Shown here in pieces: positions 1 through 10,999 of a stretch of 64,000 bases of DNA. This stretch comes from Agriotes lineatus (taxonomy: Eukaryota; Arthropoda; Insecta; Coleoptera; Elateridae): NCBI GenBank assembly GCA_940337035.1, contig CALNHX010002822.1, positions 1 to 64,000 on the forward strand, read 5' to 3'. The position numbers and the translations under genes were made by a program. Below the pieces are notes generated by a model. That model saw nothing but the letters and a program-made list of their open reading frames with translations, searched no databases and had not been told where the DNA came from. Position 1 is the stretch's first letter. The number at the start of each line of letters is the position of its first letter.

Positions 1-545
1 AACGCCCGATGAAAAAACCTACATCTAGTTTGTGACGACCGTGGTAATCTTTGCTGAACAATTTTGTCCAGCACTCTCATTTTTTGTGAGATGATTTAGA
101 AAGAAGTGAGCATATCCCAGATAGATATACAAAAAATATTTGAACTGATCGATTAACTGACCATAATCAGGTTAATTTCATACACATAGCAGTAGACATA
201 ATTCGCTAATAGCTATTTATGTATCAAATTGCAAAATGGAAGTGCTTTTCACACTAGACGTGAAGTCGTTATCGCTCGTAGGGCACGTTGTGTGTGAAAA
301 ACACTCTATTGCTACGTGTTGCATACAAGATTTTCTGTAATTCTGAGTCACATTAGTTTTTATAGTAAATAAAGTTACTGTTCTAAATTTTCATATTAAC
401 ACTATAGTGTCAATATAAAATCTCATATTGCGATTAGTGCGAATATATGCATCATTTTGACGTTGAAAACGACAACAAAATTTCATTATATCTGTAACCT
501 CATTTACCTTGCGGTGTAAAGGCTAGTGCTTTATGCGCTGGCATC
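1..545. other. AT-rich non-coding, nothing recognised
   Basis: I see no long open frame, tandem repeat or transposon terminus in this stretch. Short AT-rich runs dominate. Confidence 0.5.
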
Positions 546-771
546 TGGCGGTCCAATGCTCAACTTGCCCCGCATTCGAGATACAGAGTTGGAGCGCGCC
601 TTTTGTGTTTGCGCAGTAACCATTGTGTGCCGTGTGTGCCTTCGTGATGTGTTGACCTTGTTACTCTATTTCTTAGGTCTGTGGTTCTGAGTAGAGCACA
701 GTTAATTTGGTGCCCAACTGTGAATGGTCTCACCGAACCCGATTCCAATCGCCAAGGCTACGGAAAAATTC

Positions 772-848
772 CGACCCCCGCGGGATTCGAACCGAGGATT
801 TGCTTAATGCAAGCCTGGCGCTTATCCAACTCTGCCACGCGGCTTCTA
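772..848 (-). repeat. tRNA-like sequence, probable SINE head
   Basis: Read on the minus strand, this stretch has a B-box-like GGTTCGAATCC and an A-box/D-arm-like GGCAGAGTTGGATAAGCGCC at tRNA-like spacing. The T stem pairs poorly and no convincing acceptor stem forms, so a working tRNA gene is unlikely. The sequence continues on the minus strand towards about position 550 as a GC-richer, non-tRNA body, which is what a tRNA-derived SINE would look like. No poly(A) tail or target duplication was found. It could instead be a decayed tRNA gene. Confidence 0.5.
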
Positions 849-2470
849 AATTGCATTATATTAGGTCAAAATTACAGAATAGTGTATTATATACCAAGGG
901 ACAAAAGTTCATCATTTGATCCAGCAAGTGAAGTCGAGGGCAATAATCACTCAAGGGATCAAAGGCACTTTGGTCCCCAGGTATATCAGCAATTTTTTGC
1001 ACTCCCTGATCACAAATCGTGAAATAAATCTGATTTTGCTGGTTTTAAAATGTATACGTTCGATTCGGAAAAATGGATAGCTTTGGAAATGTAGATGAGT
1101 AACTAAGGTAATATTGTAATGACGCTTAAAGTAGGTCTTTTAGTCCCGGGAGTACAAAAAAGATATTTTTGTTTTATTAATTTTCAAACTCCATTTCTTC
1201 AACCTTCACTCATAACTGATACCCCGTCATAACTCTGTGCGATAAGTTTGTTTGGTGTGTCTCTAATTAAAGGGTCTATTTCTTTTAAGACGCTGTCCGA
1301 GATTGAAGCAGCATCTTGGCATACTGCAAGGTTTGGCCCAAAGCGACGCTGTACGTTATGCAGTCGCTAAAATTTAATACTTTAAATAACAATTAATAGC
1401 AAGTAGCAGGCCGCAGGGGTGCTCACGTGGCTTTCATTGAAATTCAATATATCCGTATATTACAACATATGTCTTGCTGCTGGCCCCCGCTGCGGTCTAT
1501 AGACTGTCGAAAAGCTGACGAGCCGCTTCGATCAGGCCCCTATGCGTCCGGAAAGCAATCAGCGTTGATTCTATAGTTCATATTCTAAAGTAAAAATGAT
1601 TCGTGTTTTGGTAAAGCTTTAAAATCAGAACAATGATGAAAAATAAGTACAAAAAATATTTCTTTGAGAATAAAAAACAACTTGAATGACTGGTTTCTTA
1701 TGGTAAACCTTGGCTCTTTATAGCGAGCCGCCACTGCAGCTTTCATGGTAAGACTACTTTTATAAAACGACCATACGAAAGCATACGACTCTCCTCTTTT
1801 TTCGAAACAACAATTTCTAATAATTCAAAATTTGTCTATGAGTTTAAGTGCTCGCAAATTTATAATCTGCATTGAGCATTCTGGGACTAACAGCTTTCAG
1901 ACAACATGTCAATTGTACATTGAAAAAAAACGATGTTTCTTACTTACGGATCGACAATCCTTAAACGCAATATCATGAACACTTAATATTTTCTTGTATA
2001 CAAACAAAGTGATCGACAACAGCCTTTTGCTTGTTTGCAAGATTCTGCACCACATCTAAATTGGAGAGATACATTTTATTATTATATGAAGGAATGCTAC
2101 TACTCACCAGCCAGCATTTGTCCACTTTTAAACAAAAAGGATAATCTGAATTTTTCAGTGATTTTTGCTCTAAGGTTTCTGTAGTTTGTTATTAAGGTTT
2201 TTACACTGCCGTCTTTCAATATAGTGAGTGGGCGTCCTATAGACCGTCTACCTGTTCGTGGCTTCCACGTTGTTATTCCTTTGACCATCTATCATTGTTC
2301 AACTACACAACGTGTTCCGCCCTTTTTCAATTTAATTATATTCTAGTAACTGCTATATGCTCTATTTTGATTTTCTTATAAATCCATTCGCATTTTCTAC
2401 CTCTCGAAAAAGTATCCAGAATTACTGTCTCCATTAATCAGATAGAACGAGTTAATTAAATACCTCTGCT
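849..2470. other. Non-coding, no gene recognised
   Basis: Only short open frames occur, none resembling a known domain. A weak inverted repeat (GCAGGCCGCAGGGG against CCCCCGCTGCGG) lies near 1405-1495. Confidence 0.4.
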
Positions 2471-2476
2471 TTAATA

Positions 2477-2892
2477 CAAGGTCCGTCAAAAAAAACTGAT
2501 GATTTTATTTTTTAAATAAAAAGTTATCGTAGTAAGTTACAACAGCGGGAAATTGATTTCTGAAATATTGTATATTGCTAATGGTTTGTATCATTTTCAA
2601 AACACTCTACTAAACGGACGATAAAATTTGGTATTACTCGAATTTCTAGATTACACGCTGATCCATAAAATATTTCCCCGTTACTACATTATTTTTTAAC
2701 CCACTTCAAAATTGTATTGTGTAACTGAGCAACACAAAAAAACATGTTGTTGCACTGTCCAGGTGGCCATTGTGGTAACTATTGAATTTATCTCCAAACC
2801 CTACTCTTTAAAATAACGAACATAGTACAGAGCAATTACTTATTTTTTTTTAAATAGAAAACAAAACCATCAGTCCTTTTTGACAAACCCTG
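2477..2892. mobile_element. Tc1/mariner-type MITE
   Basis: The ends form imperfect inverted repeats of about 45 bp: the left begins CAAGGTCCGTCAAAAA and the right, reverse-complemented, begins CAGGGTTTGTCAAAAA. Both are flanked by TA (2475-2476 and 2893-2894), the target duplication of Tc1/mariner elements. At about 416 bp with no coding capacity, it is a non-autonomous MITE. The divergence between its arms suggests an old insertion. Confidence 0.75.
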
Positions 2893-3788
2893 TAGATAGT
2901 TAACTGGTAATAAAGCTTAATTTACCGAAAGTTTTAAATCCTAATCTTATTTTGTTCTATCAGTATATTGCCTTTCTTCACTTATTTCCGTATTATGTGC
3001 GAAATTTACAAAATTTGTAACTTTGCAATTTTTGTGGCAATTTTACACTATCGCTTTTTTCGTGAAGTAGAATTCTATTTATATACATAACTAGCAACCC
3101 ACGTTACTTAATTACATATTCACTCGCATATTCATCATGCATTTCAATACTTCATTAGAAAAATGATCTAATAATAATTTTTCCAAAAGGTTTCTCTCTT
3201 CATTTTAATAAGCTATTAGTTTATTCATCTTCCTCTCATTCTGGTAAATGTTTCATACTTTCAGTTACATGTTTTAATTCTTCAAAATTCGTCTCAGCTA
3301 TTTCTTATGTGCTAAACCTTAGATTCTTCTGAATCATCTTACTGCTTCTTCTTCATCTTTAGCTTTCTAAGACAATAGATTGTCGTAGTTAATTTCTCTA
3401 TGTTATAGGTATTACTCTAATTGTGATGTTGATGTATTTCCTTTCTTTATTTGTCTTACTCTTCTTAGCTTTTCGTTGTATTTCTGTATCTATTTGTTGT
3501 TATTTTTTGTCTATTTATTTGTTCGCCAGTATTCCTGTAACAACTTTCCCTTGTTTTGGCATCATACAGAGTTGTTTTATTAGTTTATTTGTCGCTTTGC
3601 TAATCTTTTTTATATTTTACCGTTTCCTTGGAAACGCTATATTTTGTTCACAGTGGAAATCAAGTTCCTTATTTTCGTATTGGCATTTTCCAACCTATTT
3701 AGTCTTACTATACAGAGTGTTTCAAAAAATATAAGGGCGTTATTCTGCAGCAAAAAAAATTGGAAGAAACTCTAATAAACATATGTTC

Positions 3789-4885
3789 TAAAATCATTCA
3801 TTTCAAAGATATCTTTGATCAAAGAATTAAAGATTACAATTCGTTTTTAAAACGTTTAGATTTAGTATGCTGGTGTTTTGTTTTCATTATCTGCTTAGTT
3901 TACTTACAACTGTCAGAATTATTATAAGTGACTCGGAAGAAAAAGATTACTGCGAACAGTTACGATAAATTTTACTTTTAAAAAAGAAAAAGTAAAAAAA
4001 ATAAAGCCTGAAATCGTTTATTTTCAAACGCAAGCTTTTTCTATTTTTACTTCCTTTTACAATAAAGCAAGTATTGGATTCACCCCAAAAATTCGAAATT
4101 GAGTTTTCAACAGATCTTCACGTTTTAGAGTCCCCTGATCCCAAAAAACATATTTTCTTTCATTGGTCTGTCTGTCTGTCTGTGTGTCTGTGTGTTTGTG
4201 TGTCTGTCTGTCTGTCTGTGAACAGAATATCTCAAAAACGGAAAGAGGTATGGAGTTGAAACTTCATATATAAGTTTTCTGTACTATGTAGATCCGACAG
4301 CAAGCTTTTGAAGAAAATCGCATAACCGGAAGTAGGTGTTTATTCTTGTGATTTTTCAGTTCTTTTCGATTTTTTCAAAAACGGCTCTAACGATTTTTTT
4401 AAACTTTACATTTTTATTACATTTTTAATGTGTATTGAAGTGAGACAGGCAATTTTTCAGTTGAATACTTCTAAAATGGGTTTCTTCTGTTTTTTTTTTC
4501 AATTTTTTTATTAACTCCTATTTTAAATAGAACACCCGGTATATTATTACTTTTTTGAATTAAGCGTAAAATTCTAGAGAAAATTTGTCTCTTAAACTAA
4601 CACTATTTTGTACCGTTTTTGTAAAATTTGTAATTTTTGAAAATTTTTGACAAAGGCTTAAAAATTTAAAATCAAATTTTTGACTAATTATAAGATCACT
4701 GTAAAAGGAAGTTGTGTGCGTGAACCACACCAGATTTTTTGCTATAGAACAACGCCCACATATTGTATGTAAACAAAAATCATGTGTTGAAATAAAACAC
4801 CAGCCTACTAAATCTTAAAGGTTTGAAAAACGAATTGCTATCTTTAATTCTTTGATTAAGGATGTCTTTCAATGAAATGATTTCG
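3789..4885. mobile_element. ~1.1-kb inverted-repeat element with nested repeat
   Basis: The segment 3789-3881 reappears as its reverse complement at about 4788-4885, with roughly 85% identity by eye (shared words include GAATTAAAGAT and ACACCAGC). Inside, a second pair of arms, ACTTCCTTTTAC near 4053 and its complement near 4700, encloses a GTCTGTCTGTCT tract. This reads as one non-autonomous DNA element nested in another. The superfamily is not clear because the outer termini are worn. Confidence 0.55.
4166..4222. repeat. TCTG/TGTG microsatellite
   Basis: A run of TCTG repeats is interspersed with TGTG units. The same motif, preceded by a similar phrase (CTTCACGTTT, then GGGTCCC- or GAGTCCC-type sequence), recurs near 25266-25345, so it belongs to an interspersed repeat family and did not arise as an isolated microsatellite. 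Confidence 0.75.
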
Positions 4886-4899
4886 GACACATTTTACAA

Positions 4900-7690
4900 C
4901 GCTTCTGTCTGGATGCATCTGAAAATCTGTTTACTACACACATGATGAAGGGTGCAACCAAGCTAGAACGATACATAGCATCTTTAAACCGAGTATACCG
5001 AGTATACCTCCCACCTGGCTGGCCTCGGTACTTCAAAATATCAATGGGTTAGAATAACTGGAAATTACCTTTTCATCTTTCCATTGTACAGTTTAGTTTT
5101 ATGGTTATATGTACTGAAGCTGTCAAATAGAGAAAACAACTATCATGTGTCATACAAAAGAGTTCTTTATTTTAAGATACTTTACAGGTTTTATCCATAA
5201 TTGCAAACTGTTACTAATAAACATATCAAATAATTTACCTCTTTATAAATAAAGCAAATACAAGTCGAAAATTTATGTAGCCTATTCGATTATGGACGAA
5301 AAATATAAATAGAACATTGTTACAGGCTAAACCCTTTACGTGTAAACTGTTTTGCACCTATTTTACGTATTTTACATTCAAACAAGTAGCTCAAACTGAA
5401 TACCGGGAGGATATCAAAATTTACATCATTGATTCACCAATTAGTGCCATCGATTATGAATTAACCAATAAGAGCACCAAGTTCAGTAACTCACCAGGTA
5501 AGGCTACATTGAATCATACGGAGCGAATAAGCTAAGACGGAAACAGGCTGAAAGGGATAATGGGAATACACAAAAAACAACTGCGGTTACTGTTGAATTT
5601 AAAGTATACGTTTATCCCCAATAACCTTCAGTGGATACGAAGAAGATACCAAACGGATCATATAAGAGAGTCCAGCGCAATAATGAATTTACAAATACCC
5701 AAAATGGCAGTATCTTTTAAGTTTAAGCGATACAATGCAAACTCAAAATCAGCTTAGCTGCGACCTGTTGACTATAAATTAAAATTTATGCCGACTAGGT
5801 GTATGCAAAACATATCTGATAGCATTATAAGTTTAGTGCACGAACAGCGAGACCATGTGAGCAAAAGATCTGATTTTGGTGATTTCATGCTGAATCGAAC
5901 GAGCTGAGCAACTGCGACCCGAAGAAGAACTACATTCAACGCTTAAGCAAAGCCAGAAATTAATTCAGCTTGCGGGTACTGTTGTCAAAAAGATTTTTTC
6001 AAATGCAATGTTTTCATATAAAAACTGATAATCATATCGGTCAATTCCGAGATAGGACTTCGCTGTAATCGCTGAATACCTAGAATAATTAAATACAAGC
6101 AAGTCAGCTCGTCTGCTATTTCTGTAAACTTCAGTTAATAAAGTTATGTGAAACCGAAATACCTACAGGACACACAAAGCAAGAAATAATAAAGAATTGG
6201 CAACGAGCAGTTGCCCATCGACAGAAAAATGTATTGCAATCTGAAAGAAAAATGTTCTATAAGGAACCGACTGATGGCCGAATTCCGTTTACACTAATTC
6301 TACGTCCAACCCGCTTCGAGATGTTTTTGCTCATAGACGTCACTGGGTGACAAGAGGAATTTCTGTCTGAAAGGCTCAAGATGCGTTGCTGGGCAAAGTT
6401 TTATATTGACTGTCGTGCTGAACCTGGAGACCACAGACCCACAGACCATTCCTTCAACGGCGTCGGCTGGGGCTCAAATATAGAATTCCATAACGTGAAG
6501 AAGAACTAAAGGACAGCCAGACGTCGATAAACAGCAAAGAATATGACGTAGAGAACGACGAAAACAGATGGAAACGAAAGAAAAAGACTTTAGATTTCGG
6601 GTGGCGAGTGGATATTTTACTTCAAAAGGAAATCTAGCATATCCCGCTACAGGACCCCTATAGCGACGGTTCCGACGGGTGAAATCCGACGTGGCGCGAC
6701 ACACAAAGAAAGTTCTAAACGAACACATCGAGTAGTTTTAGAAACAAAAATCAGAAGAAACCGCTTTCCGAAAAAGGAAACATGGCTGCAAAAGATATAT
6801 CTCCCCCTCTAAGTCGCGTACTCAGTAATTTTGGGGACAAAAGCATATCGATTTTAAATTTAAAATCTGTTGGGAAAATTAGACGGCCTCAAAAGTACGC
6901 CGGCATTTGAGATCGTCGAATCGCCGTATTCTAATCGTAGAAGCATGATTATTCCAGAACATAAGGGGGATTGCAACCACCTAGTATTAAACAACTCTCA
7001 GTCAACACAAATCAACAAAAGCTCTACTTTTACTGCAACAAATAAATGTTACCAATACATCACAGTAAACTCGTGCTAATAAGAGGAAGTATAGATAGAT
7101 GTATCATTAACAACTTGTGCTGATAGGTATCCTTCTTGGAATCCTTTGTCTTAAGTAGCACATACTGTATTACTGTGTAACACATTTGTCAGATGTTTAG
7201 CTTTTTATTATTGAAAAGTTAGTTATAAATTGACATTATTTTGTTTCATATTTGGATTTTGCATTAGTTAGTTACATCATATTTATTTGTGTATTTAGTG
7301 TGTAAAAATTAAATTTATGGCTTGAGTTTAAATGATTCAGGACGACGTCTAGCGGAATCGCAAAACCAAAACCCATAAAGCGCATTTACACACGTATTAC
7401 ATAAACGAATTTCTGCAAGACCATAATAAACAAAATAACACACATTTTGAAGTATCTAAACGTCAACTTCTAACATTGATCCGTAAAGTGTCAATTTTAA
7501 AAGTGAGAGTACAGAAATGCATAAATGTGTTAGGACATTTTCAAACCCCGCTTGTATATAGCTTTCTTGTCATATTTTTACGCTTAATATTGTATCGAGT
7601 TGTGTGCAGGCATCTGATGATTCATAGCTGTAAGCAGCTGCGACGGTCGCTGTAAAATCTGTAAGGCACTCGTTTTGGTAGCCTCGCTCA
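4900..7690. other. No recognisable gene
   Basis: Short open frames of 60-85 codons occur on both strands between 5317 and 7079, without recognisable domains and with overlapping antisense frames. No transposon termini were identified. The stretch 6200-6780 is somewhat richer in GC and purines and could be a worn coding relic, but I cannot name it. Confidence 0.4.
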
Positions 7691-7719
7691 TAATTATTTA
7701 TTGGCACATTTAAATCCTA

Positions 7720-8215
7720 TCGATTTAGCAAACAGAAGGTTCTGCGAGCTGAATTGCCGCCGGCGCGAGTGAGACGGTGCCGTGTTCGCCTCGTGATTGG
7801 TTGCAGGTGTGCAGAACACGCGGCAGACACTTTCCCCACACGCCGCGTTCCTTGGTGTGTCTGACGGCCGAGAGAGTGTGGTTTTTTGAGAGAGCTTTTC
7901 GAGCCGTTAAGGCGTGAAGTTGTGCAGTTGTGTGGTTTCTGGTAATGCTCCGCTTTGGTGACCAACGCCCGCATAGTCTCGTGTGCCATGTAGGCAAATT
8001 ACCATAATTCATAGGTGGGATCATAACAAACGAGGGCGTACAAAAAGGTCTCCCTGCTTCTTTCCCATGCGAATTCCGTCGCATCGTATCGTTTGAAGGT
8101 ATCCCGAAGTATGCGTTATCAACAAGTCCAGCTGCGGCCTTGCGACATTCCGAGCTGTGAGGCGAAGTCCTGCCACCAAGTTATGAACCAGGTGATACTG
8201 CAATAAGAAAGGTAG
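7720..8215. promoter_or_regulatory. CpG-rich island, possible promoter or first exon
   Basis: This block is clearly richer in GC and CpG than its surroundings (for example GAATTGCCGCCGGCGCGAG near 7750). Overlapping open frames of 60-119 codons on the minus strand have no recognisable domain and fit chance openness in GC-rich DNA. An unmethylated promoter region or 5' untranslated exon is the most economical reading, but no splice or TATA signal was pinned down. It could equally be part of an unrecognised repeat. Confidence 0.3.
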
Positions 8216-9590
8216 CGTGTATTGTAGATGTTAGCCGTTATTTCGTTGCCACGTGCATTTAATATTCATCCCTTGCATTTGGTGGGCTAACTAACGTCAA
8301 CAATTATAGTCAGTGTTCCGCTATGATGTTTCAGTCACTAAATTAATGCTTGTGACCACATTTTGGACCAGATGCAATAGTAATACTCATTCCTTGTATT
8401 TTTTACGCTAACGAACGTCAATCATTATATGTGTTGGTGTACTTTTGAACAATATGTGTATGTTATATGTTGTCTTGTGTTTTACTCGGCCCTGTTGCAT
8501 GCATATTTTTAGGCTGAGTTATCCGCAATGTAAAATCGATGTGAGGTGGAGCCTGGAAGAAGTTGTAAGCGTCAAAGGTAGGTCAGGGCGCTCCGTCGTC
8601 GCAGTACCGGGGAGTCGAAAAACTGTACACATATTCTACCCCGTTTGGCTTTCGGGGTTCTGTCAAACGTGGGACTCAAAGTCTAAATCCCATGGCGCCT
8701 TATTATTTTGTAACACCCTGTATATGTCGTCACGCTTGCCCCTATGGTACACCGTTTCTAGGACCACGCCCATCTCCCCGAGCGTATTAAGACGTGCCTA
8801 GTGGCCTGTTCTCGAGAATTCCAGGGAAAGTGTTGTCATTTCCCTGACATGATAAAGCAAGTGGCAGTCCCGTACCCTCAAGTGTCACTAAAACAGTTTG
8901 ATACTGTAACAAATGTAAATAATTTTTACAATAAGTTATTAAGCTGATACATTTCTGATATATCAAAAATTTGTCTTCTACTGTTTATTTAATGCCAGTT
9001 TCTTCTTACTCTTACTCCATTTTAACCTTTGGCCTATCTATTTTCAGTAACCTCCTATTCTTTAGTTTTACTTATCATTATTACTAGCCCTCATGGCCTG
9101 CTTTCTCCGACATTCAATTTATTTATTTCGTGTTTTCTACTTTCATTAGAACTAATTATCCTTGTGATGCTTGGTTGTAATTAGAATTATTTATTTACAT
9201 TACAGCCAAGCACTGGTAAATTTGACTTGCAGTGTACCCCTCGGCGTCCTTGATTAGTATCAATATTTCTTTTCATTGTTGTTCTGTTTATTTATTGCTT
9301 TTAGTGTGAAGCAGGTATATGCAACGTGGCCCAAATTAAAGGAATGCACTTTAATAAGTTCTTTGTCCTATAGCCAATTTTACCAATTTTCGGATATAAC
9401 GCAGCTACTACCTTGTCAACAGATAATTCAACCTACAGGGTAGCCACAAAAATTTAATCTTTGATATAAGCGAAAATCCAAAAAACATTAGATCACACAA
9501 AACTCATTATCGTTTTTTTACTAGATTCTAATATCGATAAAACAATAAAAGTGACAGTGTAACATTATTTGAGTAACAACGCTAAAATAT
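8216..9590. other. Non-coding, possible mariner-type terminus
   Basis: No gene was recognised. Near 8709, ACACCCTGTATA resembles the terminal word of Tc1/mariner-derived MITEs with a TA duplication, but the partner terminus was not found. The open frame at 8445-8801 shows no domain. Confidence 0.35.
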
Positions 9591-9599
9591 TTAAATATA

Positions 9600-10010
9600 T
9601 TTAAAAAATAACATTTTGCATGTGGCTACATTCATTATCTACCACGGTTTGCAATCTTCTAAACCATAAACCAATAGCTTTGTTAATGATTAAATTGTTC
9701 TCTGCAAAATCCAATATTCTGTTTCGAATTCATCAATTATATTAAACTATTAACCTTCATAGACCTTTGCTTCCAAAAACCGTAACGTTTTTAAACAATG
9801 ACTTCTTTCAATCAATAGCTTCTCCAAAGGTATTTCTTTTTTTAGCTGAATATTTGTGTATACTTACTCTATTAATCTTGGTATTTTTGGGTTGCTTTAA
9901 ATAAAACACTTTCTCATCAGTAAACCATATTTTGGCAATATCTTCACAAGAACGAAACCTCTTTAGTAACTAATTAAATCTTTGGAAAGGTTTTTCTATT
10001 GCATTGGCAG
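9600..10010 (-). pseudogene. Tc1/mariner-like transposase remnant
   Basis: On the minus strand a decayed reading frame runs through about 9975-9640. It contains IWFTDEKVFYL followed by a Q-P-K-N-T-K-x-N-R-V stretch, the catalytic-D neighbourhood of a DDE/D (DDE_3-type) Tc1/mariner transposase, where the aspartate of FTDEK is a metal-binding residue. Several in-frame stops follow in the expected linker between the second and third acidic residues. The third acidic residue cannot be placed. A terminus-like CAGGGTAGCCACAAAAA lies near 9435. This is a dead element; its precise subfamily is uncertain. Confidence 0.6.
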
Positions 10011-10680
10011 TTTTTTTTTTGACAATACATTTTCTTAAAAACCTTCTGTTTACATTTTTTAATTTTTTGAAGTGAAGAACGCTCCATTCTAGTTATTTTA
10101 GGGTTTTTGTGGAGCTAACTATCATTCAGGGTTGTACATTTTGTAAAATTTGCCTTACTCTATTAATATTTTCTTCTATCAATTTTCATTCGTATTAGTT
10201 CACGTGTTTCTCTTAAATGCCTTTAAAAATTATCAAACGTGCATCTTCTGGTTGGCTTGAATGGGTGGGTGAACCTACATTCTGTATATTTTTCTGGGTT
10301 ATTGCAGTTGTTTCCGCTGGATTACGGAAGATCACTCTAGGCGGCTGTACTTACGGTGCCTTTACTAAAATCGTATAGAAGCTGGAGACCTTCATTTCCC
10401 ACGTCGAAAAAAAACAACTTCATGAAGATTACTTTATTAAGGTTAAGTGCAAATGCAGAACGTGCTTCCACAAGTACTGTGGCGTTCCGAAGACTATAAT
10501 TGCGTAAGATGGTTGTCGGTGGCTTAGTGCAGCTGGCTCGGCTTTATGGCAGCAGTTGGGTAGGGTTGTAGGCAACTAACGCGATTGGTACTTAAATATA
10601 TGACGGCGTCGTCATCATGGCTCCTCTTAGCGTCGCGCTGTAGTAAAATTATAAAGTATACTAGCAACATGGAAAAAGTT
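10011..10680. other. No recognisable gene
   Basis: The first part may be the N-terminal remainder of the transposase relic to its left, read on the minus strand. The rest shows nothing recognisable. Confidence 0.35.
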
Positions 10681-10689
10681 AGGGCCGCT

Positions 10690-10985
10690 CACAATCTTAC
10701 TAACAGTTAAGTTACTGCGGTCTCGGATAGTGATCCACTTAGAAAAGTATAGTGAAACTACGATCTTACTAACAGTTAAAATACTGCGTGTCATGTTGTG
10801 ATTCGCTTAGAGAAGTAGGGTCAGGCAAGGAGTTGGTGTACCCATAATCTTACTAACAGTTAAGATACTGTGATGTCGGGCTGTGAGCCACTCACAGAAG
10901 TAAAAGTGAGAGAAGTAGTCGGTGTACATACAATCTTACTAACAGTTAATATACTGCTGTGTCAGATTCTGCTTAACCTAGAAAA
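10690..10985. repeat. Four-copy tandem repeat, ~70-85-bp period
   Basis: The word ATCTTACTAACAGTTAA recurs at about 10693, 10764, 10848 and 10932. Each copy is followed by a TACTG word and then a diverged tail ending near AGAAGTA. The cores are almost invariant while the linkers vary in length and sequence, so the core is better conserved than the spacer. No open frame spans the array. Its role is unknown; it could be the subterminal or LTR repeat block of an element whose ends I did not find. Confidence 0.75.
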
Positions 10986-10999
10986 AAGGGAGTTAGAAA

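Noticed and set aside
772..848. Functional tRNA gene
   Set aside because: The T stem does not pair properly and no acceptor stem forms; kept only as a tRNA-like SINE head.
3423..3734. Hydrophobic 103-codon frame resembling a membrane protein
   Set aside because: T-rich DNA gives Phe/Leu/Ile-rich translations by chance; no homologous pattern, and the end overlaps a transposon-like terminus.
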